From Croceivirga sp. (GTDB lineage: Bacteria > Bacteroidota > Bacteroidia > Flavobacteriales > Flavobacteriaceae), in contig JANQKR010000039.1 in NCBI GenBank assembly GCA_028281025.1, positions 1 through 64,000 of the forward strand: a stretch of DNA of 64,000 nt. The letters run 5' to 3'. The notes beneath the pieces are model-generated. The model was not told the DNA's origin. It saw only the letters and a program-made list of their open reading frames with translations, and searched no databases. Shown here piece after piece: positions 50,321 through 59,280 of this stretch. The translations under genes and the position numbers were made by a program. Position 1 is the stretch's first letter. The number at the start of each line of letters is the position of its first letter.

Positions 50321-51378
50321 ACTTTGGGATATGTAAGTTTAACTTCGTAGGCGGCTTTTGCCCCATTGTCCAAAAAAGCGGTAATCACAGCATGTTTATG
50401 GCTATCCTCCACCATGGCGACCATGCAACCTCCTCCCCCGGAACCAATAATCTTTGCTCCATTTGCCCCTGCCTTTCTGGCCGCATCCATCATTGTGGCC
50501 ATTTCCCTAGGGGTGTTCCCAATATGGTCCTCCAATACTCTTTGATGGCGGTTCATGAGTTCCCCCAACTCCTTCAGATCGGGGTTTTCATTTTTTAAAA
50601 GCCTTTTCGCCTTTTGGGTAACGTCATGATTGTGTATGGTGGCATACCAGTATCTGATATACTTTTCCGGAATCACCGCCTTGTATTTTTCATAATCCAT
50701 TACGGTAGCATCCTGAATTCTAAATTCCGGGTTTTGGGCCTTTATCCGATATAATGCACTTTGTTGATGGCTTTTGGCATTTTGAAGCACATCCAAAGTG
50801 CTTTTGGCCATTCCGGACTCTGCTATCACCAAATTTCCCAATCTTCCTTTTAACCTCTCCGTTTTTCCATGTTGCGTGTCAATAAAAAGCAGTCCTTGCT
50901 GCGCAATGGTATATTGATCCATTAATCCACCTGGTTGATCAAAAAACCGTACCTCTGCTTCATAGGCCCAACGTCCTATGTCCGAATCCGTAAAACGGAT
51001 TCCCCCTTCTTGGATGGCAACCAAAAAACGAATCCAAGCAACGGTTAATGCGGAAGAGCTTGAAAGGCCAGCATTTATTGGAATATTTCCGGATATTTCA
51101 ATTTTGTAGCCCTGCCTAAAACGGAAACCTTTTTCCAGCAAAATAGCCATTGCGGAACGAATGTAGTCCCCAGGGGCCACCTTTTCCGCGTTTGTATCCA
51201 AAGGGACGGCTCTGAAGGAATTCATGTCCTTGAGTTCCAATTGAAACTCATGTGACCGAATGGGTTTGGCCCTCAGCTCCATATATCGGTCAATGGTACC
51301 GGCAATTACCGGCAGGCCCAAATAATCCTGATGATCTCCAAAAAAACAGATACGGGCTGGGACCCTTATTTTAATCAT
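50317..51378 (-). CDS. GHMP-family sugar kinase
   Basis: A 353-aa kinase. GHMP motif 1: RVPARICFFGDHQDYLGLPVIA; motif 2 (ATP loop): INAGLSSSSALTVAW; motif 3: GANGAKIIGSGGGGCMVAM. The start is similar to galactokinase and mevalonate-kinase relatives but carries FFGDHQDY in place of the galactokinase GEHTDYN. It should make a sugar 1-phosphate. Its immediate partner is a nucleotidyltransferase and its upstream gene a GH109-type enzyme, which suggests an amino sugar or similar hexose as substrate. Confidence 0.9.
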   Translation of the reverse strand: MIKIRVPARICFFGDHQDYLGLPVIAGTIDRYMELRAKPIRSHEFQLELKDMNSFRAVPLDTNAEKVAPGDYIRSAMAILLEKGFRFRQGYKIEISGNIPINAGLSSSSALTVAWIRFLVAIQEGGIRFTDSDIGRWAYEAEVRFFDQPGGLMDQYTIAQQGLLFIDTQHGKTERLKGRLGNLVIAESGMAKSTLDVLQNAKSHQQSALYRIKAQNPEFRIQDATVMDYEKYKAVIPEKYIRYWYATIHNHDVTQKAKRLLKNENPDLKELGELMNRHQRVLEDHIGNTPREMATMMDAARKAGANGAKIIGSGGGGCMVAMVEDSHKHAVITAFLDNGAKAAYEVKLTYPKV

Positions 51379-51381
51379 GGA

Positions 51382-52779
51382 CTAGGAAACGATTTGAAGT
51401 GGTTGGGTATGTTTCCAATTTCCCCGTGTAAAATCTGGAAATGGTTGCGGGTAACCTCCACTGGCCACGGACCGTTCGCTCAAAGGGGCAACTGCACTCC
51501 AAAAGCAACCTTCGTATACATTTTGATCCAGGGGCAATCCCTTCTGTAAACATTCCACAATTCGGTACACCATAATCCCATCCATTCCCCCATGGCCACT
51601 TTCTTTGGCGGCATCATTTAACCTTTTGTACAGCGGATGGTCGTACGTATCATAAAGTGCTTGAAGTTGGTCACCCTGCACCCACGAGTGATGATCTTTG
51701 GTAAGTCCCGCTACCCCGCCTTCCAAAGCTACCCGGGTTGGGAAGCCGGCCAAAGCCCCTTTTGTTCCTTGAACCAAATTTAATCTTGAATAAGGTCGGG
51801 GACTGGTTTCGTCCCATTGTACCATAATGGTTCTGCCAAAATGGGTTTTAATGATCGAGGTATTCAAATCACCTCCCTTAAAGTCCAATTGGTTCCATTT
51901 GTGATCCTTCGGATACTTTTTTTTGGCATATGCTTGTCGTCCCAACCCAGGGCTCGAGAAAGAGACCAAACTCCCAAAGGTATCTTCTTGCCTTCCCAAA
52001 CTCATATATTGGGCTACGGGCCCCAATCCATGGGTTGGATATAAATTTCCGTTTCTTTCGGCATAATGATAGGTCCTCCAAGAACCTGTTCCCCTGTCCT
52101 GTTCTTCCATTTGCCACCGTAATTCATGGATATAAGCAGCTTCTCCGTGTAAGAGCTCACCTATCACTTCCTGTCTGCACATATGGAGAAACATTAATTC
52201 GTCCCGACCATAATTCACGTTCTCCAACATCATACAGTGTTTTTGGGTCATTTCGGACGTATCTACGATATCCCACATTTCCTGGAGTGTCAACGCAATG
52301 GGAACCTCAACAAAGGCATGGGCGCCCTGTTTCATACTCTCAATGGCCATTGGGGCGTGATTTTGCCAATTGGTGGCGATGAACACAATATCCGGTTTGA
52401 CCTCCGTCAGCATGGTTTTCCATCGATCTTCATGCCCATGGTACAATTTGATGTTTTGATGTCTGCCTTGATCGGCAACTTCCCGCACCCATCCCTCTTT
52501 TTCCATGACCAAATCCTCATACAGATCACATATGGCCACAACTTCGGTTCCAGGCAAGGAAGCCAAAAACTTGAGATGATATCCACCTCTTGCCCCCACA
52601 CCGATAAAAGCCGCTCTAATGTTTTCCAGTTTTGGTGCGGCAAAGCCTCCCATATAGGTGGCTGCGGATGGCCGTTCCGACTGCCCTCTGATATACTCCG
52701 GAAACAAGGATAGTGCACCCATGGTTGCCGTTGCCATGGAGGTCTTTTTGAGGAAATTTCTTCGGTTAATGTTTTTCAT
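51382..52779 (-). CDS. Gfo/Idh/MocA-fold oxidoreductase, GH109-like (NAD-dependent glycosidase type)
   Basis: A 465-aa secreted protein with a Tat signal (NRRNFLKKTSMATATMG). A Rossmann start (FIGVGARGGYHLKFLAS) is followed by text of the GH109 type: NWQNHAPMAIESMKQGAHAFVEVPIALTLQEMWDIVDTSE, KHCMMLENVNYGRDELMFL, GELLHGEAAYIHELRW, NGNLYPTHGLGPVAQYM. GH109 enzymes use bound NAD+ to hydrolyse alpha-linked N-acetylgalactosamine. It heads an operon with a GHMP kinase (3 bp downstream) and nucleotidyltransferase. A dehydrogenase role remains possible. Confidence 0.85.
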   Translation of the reverse strand: MKNINRRNFLKKTSMATATMGALSLFPEYIRGQSERPSAATYMGGFAAPKLENIRAAFIGVGARGGYHLKFLASLPGTEVVAICDLYEDLVMEKEGWVREVADQGRHQNIKLYHGHEDRWKTMLTEVKPDIVFIATNWQNHAPMAIESMKQGAHAFVEVPIALTLQEMWDIVDTSEMTQKHCMMLENVNYGRDELMFLHMCRQEVIGELLHGEAAYIHELRWQMEEQDRGTGSWRTYHYAERNGNLYPTHGLGPVAQYMSLGRQEDTFGSLVSFSSPGLGRQAYAKKKYPKDHKWNQLDFKGGDLNTSIIKTHFGRTIMVQWDETSPRPYSRLNLVQGTKGALAGFPTRVALEGGVAGLTKDHHSWVQGDQLQALYDTYDHPLYKRLNDAAKESGHGGMDGIMVYRIVECLQKGLPLDQNVYEGCFWSAVAPLSERSVASGGYPQPFPDFTRGNWKHTQPLQIVS

Positions 52780-52887
52780 GTCTACAGTTAGTCCAGGAAT
52801 ACAAACAAAATGTATATTGAAAATAGGAAAAAAGTAGTTAACCCAGGGATATTGGCCACAGCGGTTTTCGTCATTATTGCATAAAAT

Positions 52888-52918
52888 ACAAAGAACCGAG
52901 GGGTATCCCTCGGTTCTT
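52888..52918 (-). terminator. Hairpin after the lamin-tail/spondin gene
   Basis: AAGAACCGAGGG (52891-52902) and CCCTCGGTTCTT (52907-52918) form a perfect 12-bp stem with a 4-nt loop. On the minus strand TTGTATTTTATG follows, a broken T-run. It lies 41 bp after the stop of the 943-aa lipoprotein and before the GH109 operon. Confidence 0.75.
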
Positions 52919-52958
52919 GCAACAATAAAACACCAAACACTAACTGAAAATGAAGTCG

Positions 52959-55790
52959 TTATTGTGGTTGAATCTCTACTCGAACAACATTATATCCCCC
53001 TCTTGGGTCCTGTAAGTAAACCACCCCGGGGCCACTGCTGATAAGTCCCTTTCCAAATTGAACATCTTCCAATTCACTTACCCTACGCACTGTGGTGTTT
53101 GCATCGGCAGGGCCTTCATTGGGTCCTCCCTGTCTTGGGGCCTGGTAAATGCCAAAGCCTACGGCTTCGTCCACTTCCGTTCCCGAATCGTATAGGTACG
53201 ATTTCTCACTGGCACCGAAACCGGATGCAGGCGTACCGTTTTCATCAAAAAGTGGATAACCGGCATTGTTATAGGCAATAAACCAATCATTGGTTTGAAC
53301 GTACATGGTGGAGAATCCAAACTTAAAGTTTTGATCTTGTGGCACCTCCAAGGTAAAACTTAGGTATTCCCCAGGACCAACGGGTGCTGCCTCATTACTG
53401 GCCGCAACGGGCAAACCTAGACTTTCCAGGTAGGCCACTGCCACGGAATTATCACCATCTTCGGCCAATTCCTCAAGTCCGTTCCCGGGATTGTTGGTTT
53501 CCCCCTGTAGCACCAGTGGATCCCTTTCTCCGTTAAAGGCGTAAACAAGCCCTGGTGAGAAAACGCTTAGCGACGATGCCAAACGCAATGGCGCGCCCTG
53601 TGAACCGGTTTCCTTGAACCAGTTGTACAAAGGCATTACATTGCCATCTTCGGCAATGGCTTCCAAGCCAACACCCCTATCCACTTGTCCCAAAGTGAAC
53701 AATGGTTCCGGTAGGGCATGCAATACTACCAATCCTGGAGTCACAACAAAACCGTTGTTAAACGTATTTGCTCCGTTATCGGAACCAAACGAAGGCGTGG
53801 AAGTCTCTGTCCAATTGGCAAATCCTGAGGCAATTCCATTGGAAATAATACTATTTGTTGGTGCGGCAACGGTTGGCAAATAATCACCTGCGGTCCAAAG
53901 ACCGGCTGCTACGGCCACGTTCTCGCGAGCACTACCTGCGGCACCCCATTGTACAAAATCCACCATGGCATTGGAATCCGTAAAGGCATTTGAGCTGTAC
54001 AAGCCCAATCCTTCAGAATCACCCATTTCAAAAGGTAATGTCAACGCTTCACCCGCAGCTAGGTTTATCGTTCCATTTACGGGAGTAAGGGTACCTATTC
54101 TGGCATATCTTCCCGGGCCCAAACACAACCAATAGTTATTTAGATCCAGGGTAGTTGAACCTGTATTTAAAATTTCTACATAATCCGCTCCTTGATACTG
54201 CACTTCACTAAGAATGGCACCGCGGTCAGTAGCCGGCTGTGGAGCCATTATAGCTTCGATGGTGAGTGTAAACGTTCCGGCCGAGGTTGCGGTACCAGGG
54301 GCATAATCCAATACAGCGGTAATATAGGTATCTCCCCTGCGACCACCACGGTCCACAAGGCGTACTGCGGTATTCGAATCCGCAGGGCCAACATTGGCGC
54401 CAGCTGGTGGAAAATAGGCAGGGTCATTGTCCGCTTCCGTACCTAAGTCGTAAAGAACGAGCTCATTGGCAATGTCCACACCATTAAGTGCCTGACCGTT
54501 GGGAAACAAATCGATACCTGCCAAATCCTCAGGTGCCAAAAACCAATCGTTACTGTTGCCCATCATAGTAATGGGAGTGAATTTGGTACCAGGCACTGCC
54601 TGAAATTGAATTTGGTATTGGGCTCCATTGATCGTCAATGGACCAGGTCCTGAACCACCTACCGGAGTAGTGAAGGCATGGACATTCAAATAATTGGTAA
54701 CATTACTAATGGTAATGTTAAAAGCTGTTGTTCTGGGAGCTGCATCGTTTGCTTCCCCTAAGGAAGGTATGGCTTCCGGGTTCCAATCCGCAGCAGTATC
54801 ACCCTCTCCATCATACTCAATACTTGCGGAAAGCCCTACCGTGGGAACATATTCCCCTTCGGTCCAGATACCGGCTTCAACGGCAACATTTTCACGTGCA
54901 CTCCCCGATGCACCCCACTGAACGAAATCTACGATAGCTTCTGCATTTGTAAAGGCATTTGTGGAGTAAAGACCCAATCCGCCTTGCGTATCCGGCAGGG
55001 TAACTGGCAGCACCAAAAATTCGCCTGCTGGCAACTCAATACTGCCCGTTTTAGGGGTGAGCGTTCCAATTTGGCTATACTCCCCAGGACCTAGGCATAA
55101 CCAATATCCACTAAGGTCAACGGCCACATTGCCATTATTGTAGATTTCCACATAATTGAGGTTCCCATATTGAACCTCATTTAGAACAATGGACTGTCTG
55201 TTGGCCACGGGCATGGTCAATACATTTTCCGCTCCAAATGTTGGGGTACTGGTTTCTGCCCAATTGGCCACACCATTACCATCCCCGTCAAAAATAATGC
55301 TGTTGTCCGCATTGCCTAAAACGGGAACAAACTCCCCAGCAGTCCAAATTCCGGCTTCTACGGCAACGTTCTCCCTAGCGCTACCAGCTGCGCCCCACTG
55401 TACAAAATCAACCAAGGCTTCCGCACTGGTGAATTGGTTACTGGAGTATAAGCCTATGCCGCCCTGCTCCTGTGGCATTTCAAAAAATATCGTAAGGTAT
55501 TCCCCGGCGGCCAAGTTAATATTACCCTCTGTGGTAATAGTACCAATTTGCGCATACTGCCCTGGGCCTAAACACAACCAATACCCACTAAGGTCACCGG
55601 CAGCATCACCATTGTTAAAAATTTCAACCCGGTCCCCCAGGTATTCTACCTCATTGAGTACAAAGGATGCTTGACCTGCAGCCCCTCCTCCATCATCGGG
55701 TGGATTTACTACGGGACCATCCGTGTCGTCGTCGGAACATGCCAGCGCAAAAAAGGACAGCGCAGCCACTTTTAAAAAATTCTTTTTCAT
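52959..55790 (-). CDS. Lipoprotein with three lamin-tail-like and two spondin-like domains
   Basis: A 943-aa protein. Lipobox ALAC (Cys18) is followed by an acidic linker. Modules: lamin-tail-like 1 (about 41-187, VLNEVEYLGDRVEIFNNG), 2 (about 198-347), a spondin-N-like domain (about 353-515: FNITISNVTNYLNVHAFTTP, NSNDWFLAP, LYDLGTEAD), lamin-tail-like 3 (about 523-670) and a second spondin-like domain (about 674-943: TNDWFIAYNNAG, LYDSGTEVDEA). The three tail modules share near-identical stretches such as SGYWLCLGPG and VDFVQWGAAGSARENVAVEAGIW. It is probably surface-exposed. Partners unknown; no Por secretion tail is evident. Stands alone. Confidence 0.82.
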   Translation of the reverse strand: MKKNFLKVAALSFFALACSDDDTDGPVVNPPDDGGGAAGQASFVLNEVEYLGDRVEIFNNGDAAGDLSGYWLCLGPGQYAQIGTITTEGNINLAAGEYLTIFFEMPQEQGGIGLYSSNQFTSAEALVDFVQWGAAGSARENVAVEAGIWTAGEFVPVLGNADNSIIFDGDGNGVANWAETSTPTFGAENVLTMPVANRQSIVLNEVQYGNLNYVEIYNNGNVAVDLSGYWLCLGPGEYSQIGTLTPKTGSIELPAGEFLVLPVTLPDTQGGLGLYSTNAFTNAEAIVDFVQWGASGSARENVAVEAGIWTEGEYVPTVGLSASIEYDGEGDTAADWNPEAIPSLGEANDAAPRTTAFNITISNVTNYLNVHAFTTPVGGSGPGPLTINGAQYQIQFQAVPGTKFTPITMMGNSNDWFLAPEDLAGIDLFPNGQALNGVDIANELVLYDLGTEADNDPAYFPPAGANVGPADSNTAVRLVDRGGRRGDTYITAVLDYAPGTATSAGTFTLTIEAIMAPQPATDRGAILSEVQYQGADYVEILNTGSTTLDLNNYWLCLGPGRYARIGTLTPVNGTINLAAGEALTLPFEMGDSEGLGLYSSNAFTDSNAMVDFVQWGAAGSARENVAVAAGLWTAGDYLPTVAAPTNSIISNGIASGFANWTETSTPSFGSDNGANTFNNGFVVTPGLVVLHALPEPLFTLGQVDRGVGLEAIAEDGNVMPLYNWFKETGSQGAPLRLASSLSVFSPGLVYAFNGERDPLVLQGETNNPGNGLEELAEDGDNSVAVAYLESLGLPVAASNEAAPVGPGEYLSFTLEVPQDQNFKFGFSTMYVQTNDWFIAYNNAGYPLFDENGTPASGFGASEKSYLYDSGTEVDEAVGFGIYQAPRQGGPNEGPADANTTVRRVSELEDVQFGKGLISSGPGVVYLQDPRGGYNVVRVEIQPQ

Positions 55791-56068
55791 AATACTATAT
55801 TTTAGATTTGAATTTGTTGATGGTACAAATGAACCCAGGAAACGGGCCCCTTCCCTATTAAAAGTGGGTGAAACGGAATTATGAGGTTTAAAACGGAATT
55901 ATCCCATAAACCTTAAGGTCCAGTATTTATGGGGGATATCCTGGAATGGGTTTTGGAAAAGCCAACCATAGGAGGTTGTATATAGGTTTTGCAATTTCTT
56001 TAAAAACCAATAGGGATAACTATATTTACAGGTATCCAATAACCCCACTATCGGGAATACATCCATCT

Positions 56069-57184
56069 ATGCGAAAAGACAGACTTTACCTCTATACCTT
56101 TTTGGCGATTACCATTTTATTTGTGCTCATAGGTGGTGTGGCAGCAAAGTATTTTGTTCAGTTGAGTGCTGAACAAATGCTGGATACCAAATTAATGTCC
56201 AGTAAAAGGGAGGCCAAGGAAGTGGCTTTATTGGTGGGGAGCCTTTTTGAAGCTGAAATATCCAAGGAAAAAATAAGGGAGCAGGTACAGCAAAGCATTC
56301 AAAACACCCACAATGGTACTAGTTTTGTGAGCATTATGGATTGGTCCGGCAATAGGGTCTGCTATCCGGACATTACCCTTGTAGGTACTTCAATTTCCAA
56401 AGAAACGTCTGAAGGCTTCACCATGAACAGCGAAATAAATCCTTCGGATTTTTACGAATTGATCACCAACAATCCCACATCCAACCAAAAGGAAATCCTA
56501 TCCTTGACCCCTGTACCGAATTCCGATTGGATTGTAGCTGCCTATGCCAATACCGGAAAAATTGCTTCACGATTGAAAAATATCAGGAATCGATTTTATA
56601 CCATTTTTAGCATCATGGGCTTTGTTATTGTCCTGAGCAGCGTAATTACGGTTCGGCTGATCGGAAGTTTATACGAGAAACAATTGGAACGTAAAAATGA
56701 AGCTCTGGAAACCGAGGTCATTGGCCTGGCAAAATTAAACAGTGATTTGGGGGAGTATCAAAAAAGGGTAAGTGAAAACCTGTCCATGCAAAGGCAATTG
56801 GATTCCCAACAGCGTACAAAAGAAAAAACCATTGCCAGGGAAACCGGTAAAAAAAGAATCTTGACCTATTTAAGGAACGAACTGTTGTCCATTGCCATAG
56901 ACGAAATTGCCTATATCTATACGGAAAATACAATTACTTATGTAGTGGATTTCAATGGAAAGAAATCAACCACCAATTCCAGTTTGGACGAATTGTATTC
57001 AGGATTGGATTCCAGCTTTTTCTACCGGGCCAATAGACAGTTCATTATCGCCATTTCGGCAATTGAAAAAATCATCCGGTATGGCAATAACCAATTAAAA
57101 ATAGTGGTGAGTCCCAATTCCGAAGTCGATATCATTATCGGAAAAAACAAGGCCGCGGAATTCAAACAATGGTTAAATCTGTAA
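56069..57184 (+). CDS. Membrane-anchored LytTR DNA-binding regulator
   Basis: About 371 aa from the ATG at 56069 (MRKDRLYLYTF). TM1 (about 6-28), an extracytoplasmic sensor of about 150 residues (dCache/PAS-like, SIMDWSGNRVCYPD, SLTPVPNSDWIVAAYA), TM2 (about 185-205), a coiled coil (RKNEALETEVIGLAKLNSDLGEYQKRV) and a C-terminal LytTR domain (about 270-371: LLSIAIDEIAYIYTENTITYV, SSFFYRANRQFIIAISAIEKI). This is a one-component receptor with DNA binding, without kinase or receiver. It is convergent with the DUF5777/YceI/OB operon (5 bp apart) and divergent from the lipoprotein. Either could be its target. Confidence 0.85.
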   Translation: MRKDRLYLYTFLAITILFVLIGGVAAKYFVQLSAEQMLDTKLMSSKREAKEVALLVGSLFEAEISKEKIREQVQQSIQNTHNGTSFVSIMDWSGNRVCYPDITLVGTSISKETSEGFTMNSEINPSDFYELITNNPTSNQKEILSLTPVPNSDWIVAAYANTGKIASRLKNIRNRFYTIFSIMGFVIVLSSVITVRLIGSLYEKQLERKNEALETEVIGLAKLNSDLGEYQKRVSENLSMQRQLDSQQRTKEKTIARETGKKRILTYLRNELLSIAIDEIAYIYTENTITYVVDFNGKKSTTNSSLDELYSGLDSSFFYRANRQFIIAISAIEKIIRYGNNQLKIVVSPNSEVDIIIGKNKAAEFKQWLNL

Positions 57185-57189
57185 GGACC

Positions 57190-58104
57190 CTACTTTTTTA
57201 AGCTATCGGGATTTCGTTTTTTTAAGTGTAGCACATAGGTGGCATTGACACCAATATGTAAGCCCCCGGGCCGAAAGTGAAAGTTATTTGGGTTGAAAAG
57301 ATAGCTCGAAATATCGTCAAAACTTTTGGCGTTTGACATGGAAAACTGCATGATCAAATCACCAACCTCCCAATTTACTCCCAAAGAAAACAAATTGAAA
57401 CCTTCCTCACCCTCGTTCCTTCCGAATAGATATCCATATTCCGAAGCCAAGGATACATGGTTACCCAATTTGTACCTGGCCCCAAATCCCATAAGAAACA
57501 AATCCTTTTGATTGGATACCGGTTGACCACTTCCAGAATGTATATAGGTAGGTGATACTTGAAAAGAAAAATTCCTGTCAAATTTCCTGGCAATGATTGC
57601 CTGGGTTACATAGGACAATCGTTCCGAGGAATTTAGGGGTAGACTATAGCGTAGGAAATCCCTGCTGAAATACGAGCCCCCCTGCACCAGGGTGATTCCA
57701 ATAGGTACGTTTTTATCCTGTCGTTGCCGTACCAGACGATACTTTGCAAAACCATTCAAAATTCCATCATAGGAGGTAATTCCCGCTCCAAAGGTGAATC
57801 TATCCGAAACTGCATATTGCATGCCAAAATGTCCCGAAAACTTATCAGCAGCAAAACTTTGGCTGTTATCGTTATTGGGGATGTTCCAATATCTGGTCCC
57901 CAAAATGAATTCCAAGGTGCCTTTTTTACGCGTTTCCACGGACTGTGTCAGGACCACCCTGTTGGTTTTAAAAATCGCTTGGGTATATATGGGCATTTTG
58001 GGGGATTCCTTTTCCAAAATATCCAATAATTCTTGGCCATTGACCCCAACGGTAAAAAAGAACGTCAGACAAAAGGGTACTAAAAACAAGGGTTTACTCT
58101 TCAT
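57190..58104 (-). CDS. DUF5777 family outer-membrane beta-barrel protein
   Basis: About 304 aa from the ATG at 58104 (MKSKPLFLVPFCL), inside the end of the yceI-like gene. A signal peptide ends near GVNGQ. The mature part is a beta barrel rich in alternating strands, with RTRY-like text: TRKKGTLEFILGTRYWNI, HFGMQYAVSDRFTFGAGITSYDGILNGFAKYRL and GFGARYKLGNHVSLASEYGYLFGRN. The family is known from Bacteroidota, function unknown. It closes the OB-fold/YceI operon. Confidence 0.88.
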   Translation of the reverse strand: MKSKPLFLVPFCLTFFFTVGVNGQELLDILEKESPKMPIYTQAIFKTNRVVLTQSVETRKKGTLEFILGTRYWNIPNNDNSQSFAADKFSGHFGMQYAVSDRFTFGAGITSYDGILNGFAKYRLVRQRQDKNVPIGITLVQGGSYFSRDFLRYSLPLNSSERLSYVTQAIIARKFDRNFSFQVSPTYIHSGSGQPVSNQKDLFLMGFGARYKLGNHVSLASEYGYLFGRNEGEEGFNLFSLGVNWEVGDLIMQFSMSNAKSFDDISSYLFNPNNFHFRPGGLHIGVNATYVLHLKKRNPDSLKK

Positions 58105-58651
58105 AGGGCACATATTCAAATCGGAACATAACTTGTATCTCTTTGGAAATATTCGGGACCAACAACGGGGGTACTTTTATGTCGAAATCATCTATGGAAA
58201 CATTGAAATCACCGGAAAGTACCAAATTATTGTTTTCATTTTCAATACTGATCTTTAGCGCGATCGTTTTCTGGACACCGTGAAAATCCATAATACCATC
58301 CACAAATTTAGGAGCGGTCGTCTCCCAAACGCCATCAAAGTCATTGATTTTTCCTGAAAATGTCAGTTTTGGATAGGTATCGGATTCTACATAGCTCTCA
58401 TTGAAATGCTCTTCCATTAGGGCCTTTTTAAATACAAAGGCGCGCATAAGCATTTGCACGGCAATTTCCCCACTGTTTTCATCCACAATGCTGACAACCT
58501 GATTATTGGTCGCTTCTATATTTTCAACGGCCGTATACGAAAAGAAAGAGACCTTTCCCTGTCTGCATATAAGGTTGCCGCTATGCTGACCGTATAGGCC
58601 CAAATGCAGCAATAAAATGAGAACCAGTGTGCTATTCTTTTGGTTTTTCAT
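58094..58651 (-). CDS. YceI family protein, second copy
   Basis: A 185-aa protein with a signal peptide (about 1-21, GLYGQ) and a YceI barrel: ICRQGKVSFFSYTAVENIEATNNQVVSIVD, FKKALMEEHFNESYVESDTYPKLTFSGKI and MDFHGVQKTIAL. It differs from the yceI at 11676 in length and text. It overlaps the OB-fold gene by 20 bp and the DUF5777 gene by 11 bp. The three genes are translated in one unit. Confidence 0.88.
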   Translation of the reverse strand: MKNQKNSTLVLILLLHLGLYGQHSGNLICRQGKVSFFSYTAVENIEATNNQVVSIVDENSGEIAVQMLMRAFVFKKALMEEHFNESYVESDTYPKLTFSGKINDFDGVWETTAPKFVDGIMDFHGVQKTIALKISIENENNNLVLSGDFNVSIDDFDIKVPPLLVPNISKEIQVMFRFEYVPYEE

Positions 58652-59078
58652 TGATCGGTACGCAATTTAACATTATTACATCTAGCAGGTATCCCTTACA
58701 GATACCCCTCAAGGTTATGGTATCCCCAACGGCAAGGTTTTCTATATATAACCCTTGGGGGGACATGTCACACATAACAAAACTTTTGGTTGAATTTTTA
58801 CTTTTTAGTAGTATGGTATGCCTATTGTTCAGAAAGGAAATCCCTTGGATTACTCCTTTGACTTCAATTACTTTTTCAACAAGTGTGGCATTAGCGTAAC
58901 TTTCATCGCTTTGAAACATTCCTATTAAATCATCGGTGTTGAGTATGGTTGCCTTTTCCAAAGTGGAAACTTGAACTTGGGCAGGCCTTTGGATTTCATA
59001 ATAGACATAGACAGCACACACGAAGACAATTGCCATCAATCCATACAAAACTATTTTGAGCTTTTCCTGTGTCCGCAC
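58632..59078 (-). CDS. OB-fold (tRNA_anti-like) membrane protein
   Basis: A 148-aa protein with one N-terminal transmembrane helix (about 8-27) and an OB-fold domain of the tRNA_anti-like type (about 45-142: LVEKVIEVKGVIQGISFLNNRHTILLKS, VMCDMSPQG, LAVGDTITLRGICKGYLLDVIMLNCV). In this phylum such domains are found with YceI and DUF5777 proteins. Function unknown. The start is GTG at 59078; no earlier start is available, and the transmembrane region would be cut by later ATGs. Confidence 0.78.
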   Translation of the reverse strand: MRTQEKLKIVLYGLMAIVFVCAVYVYYEIQRPAQVQVSTLEKATILNTDDLIGMFQSDESYANATLVEKVIEVKGVIQGISFLNNRHTILLKSKNSTKSFVMCDMSPQGLYIENLAVGDTITLRGICKGYLLDVIMLNCVPINEKPKE

Positions 59079-59092
59079 CGTATCAATTCTTT

Positions 59093-59128
59093 AAAAACGG
59101 GTAAGGACATTATGTTGACACTTACCCG
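59093..59128 (-). terminator. Hairpin between the MBL-fold gene and the OB-fold operon
   Basis: CGGGTAAG (59098-59105) and CTTACCCG (59121-59128) form an 8-bp stem with a 15-nt loop, followed on the minus strand by TTTTTAAAG. It could end the MBL-fold transcript (stop at 59281) or serve as a leader terminator 15-20 nt before the OB-fold gene. The 200-bp region 59079-59280 holds nothing else that I can name. Confidence 0.5.
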
Positions 59129-59280
59129 CTTCTTCATAGCAACAATGTTTCCCATTGATGCCACAAATGAAGCAATACCTTATACAAAATAAGATAAGAA
59201 ATTGGTTGAAAAGGAATCCTGGGGTTTAAAAGTGAATAGGACTTCCTTGAATCAAATGTGCCAATTACCCCATATACCTA

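Noticed and set aside
52959-55790. DNA repeats as a repeat element in the lamin-tail gene
   Set aside because: The repeats are in frame and correspond to duplicated protein modules, so they are domain duplications and not mobile DNA.
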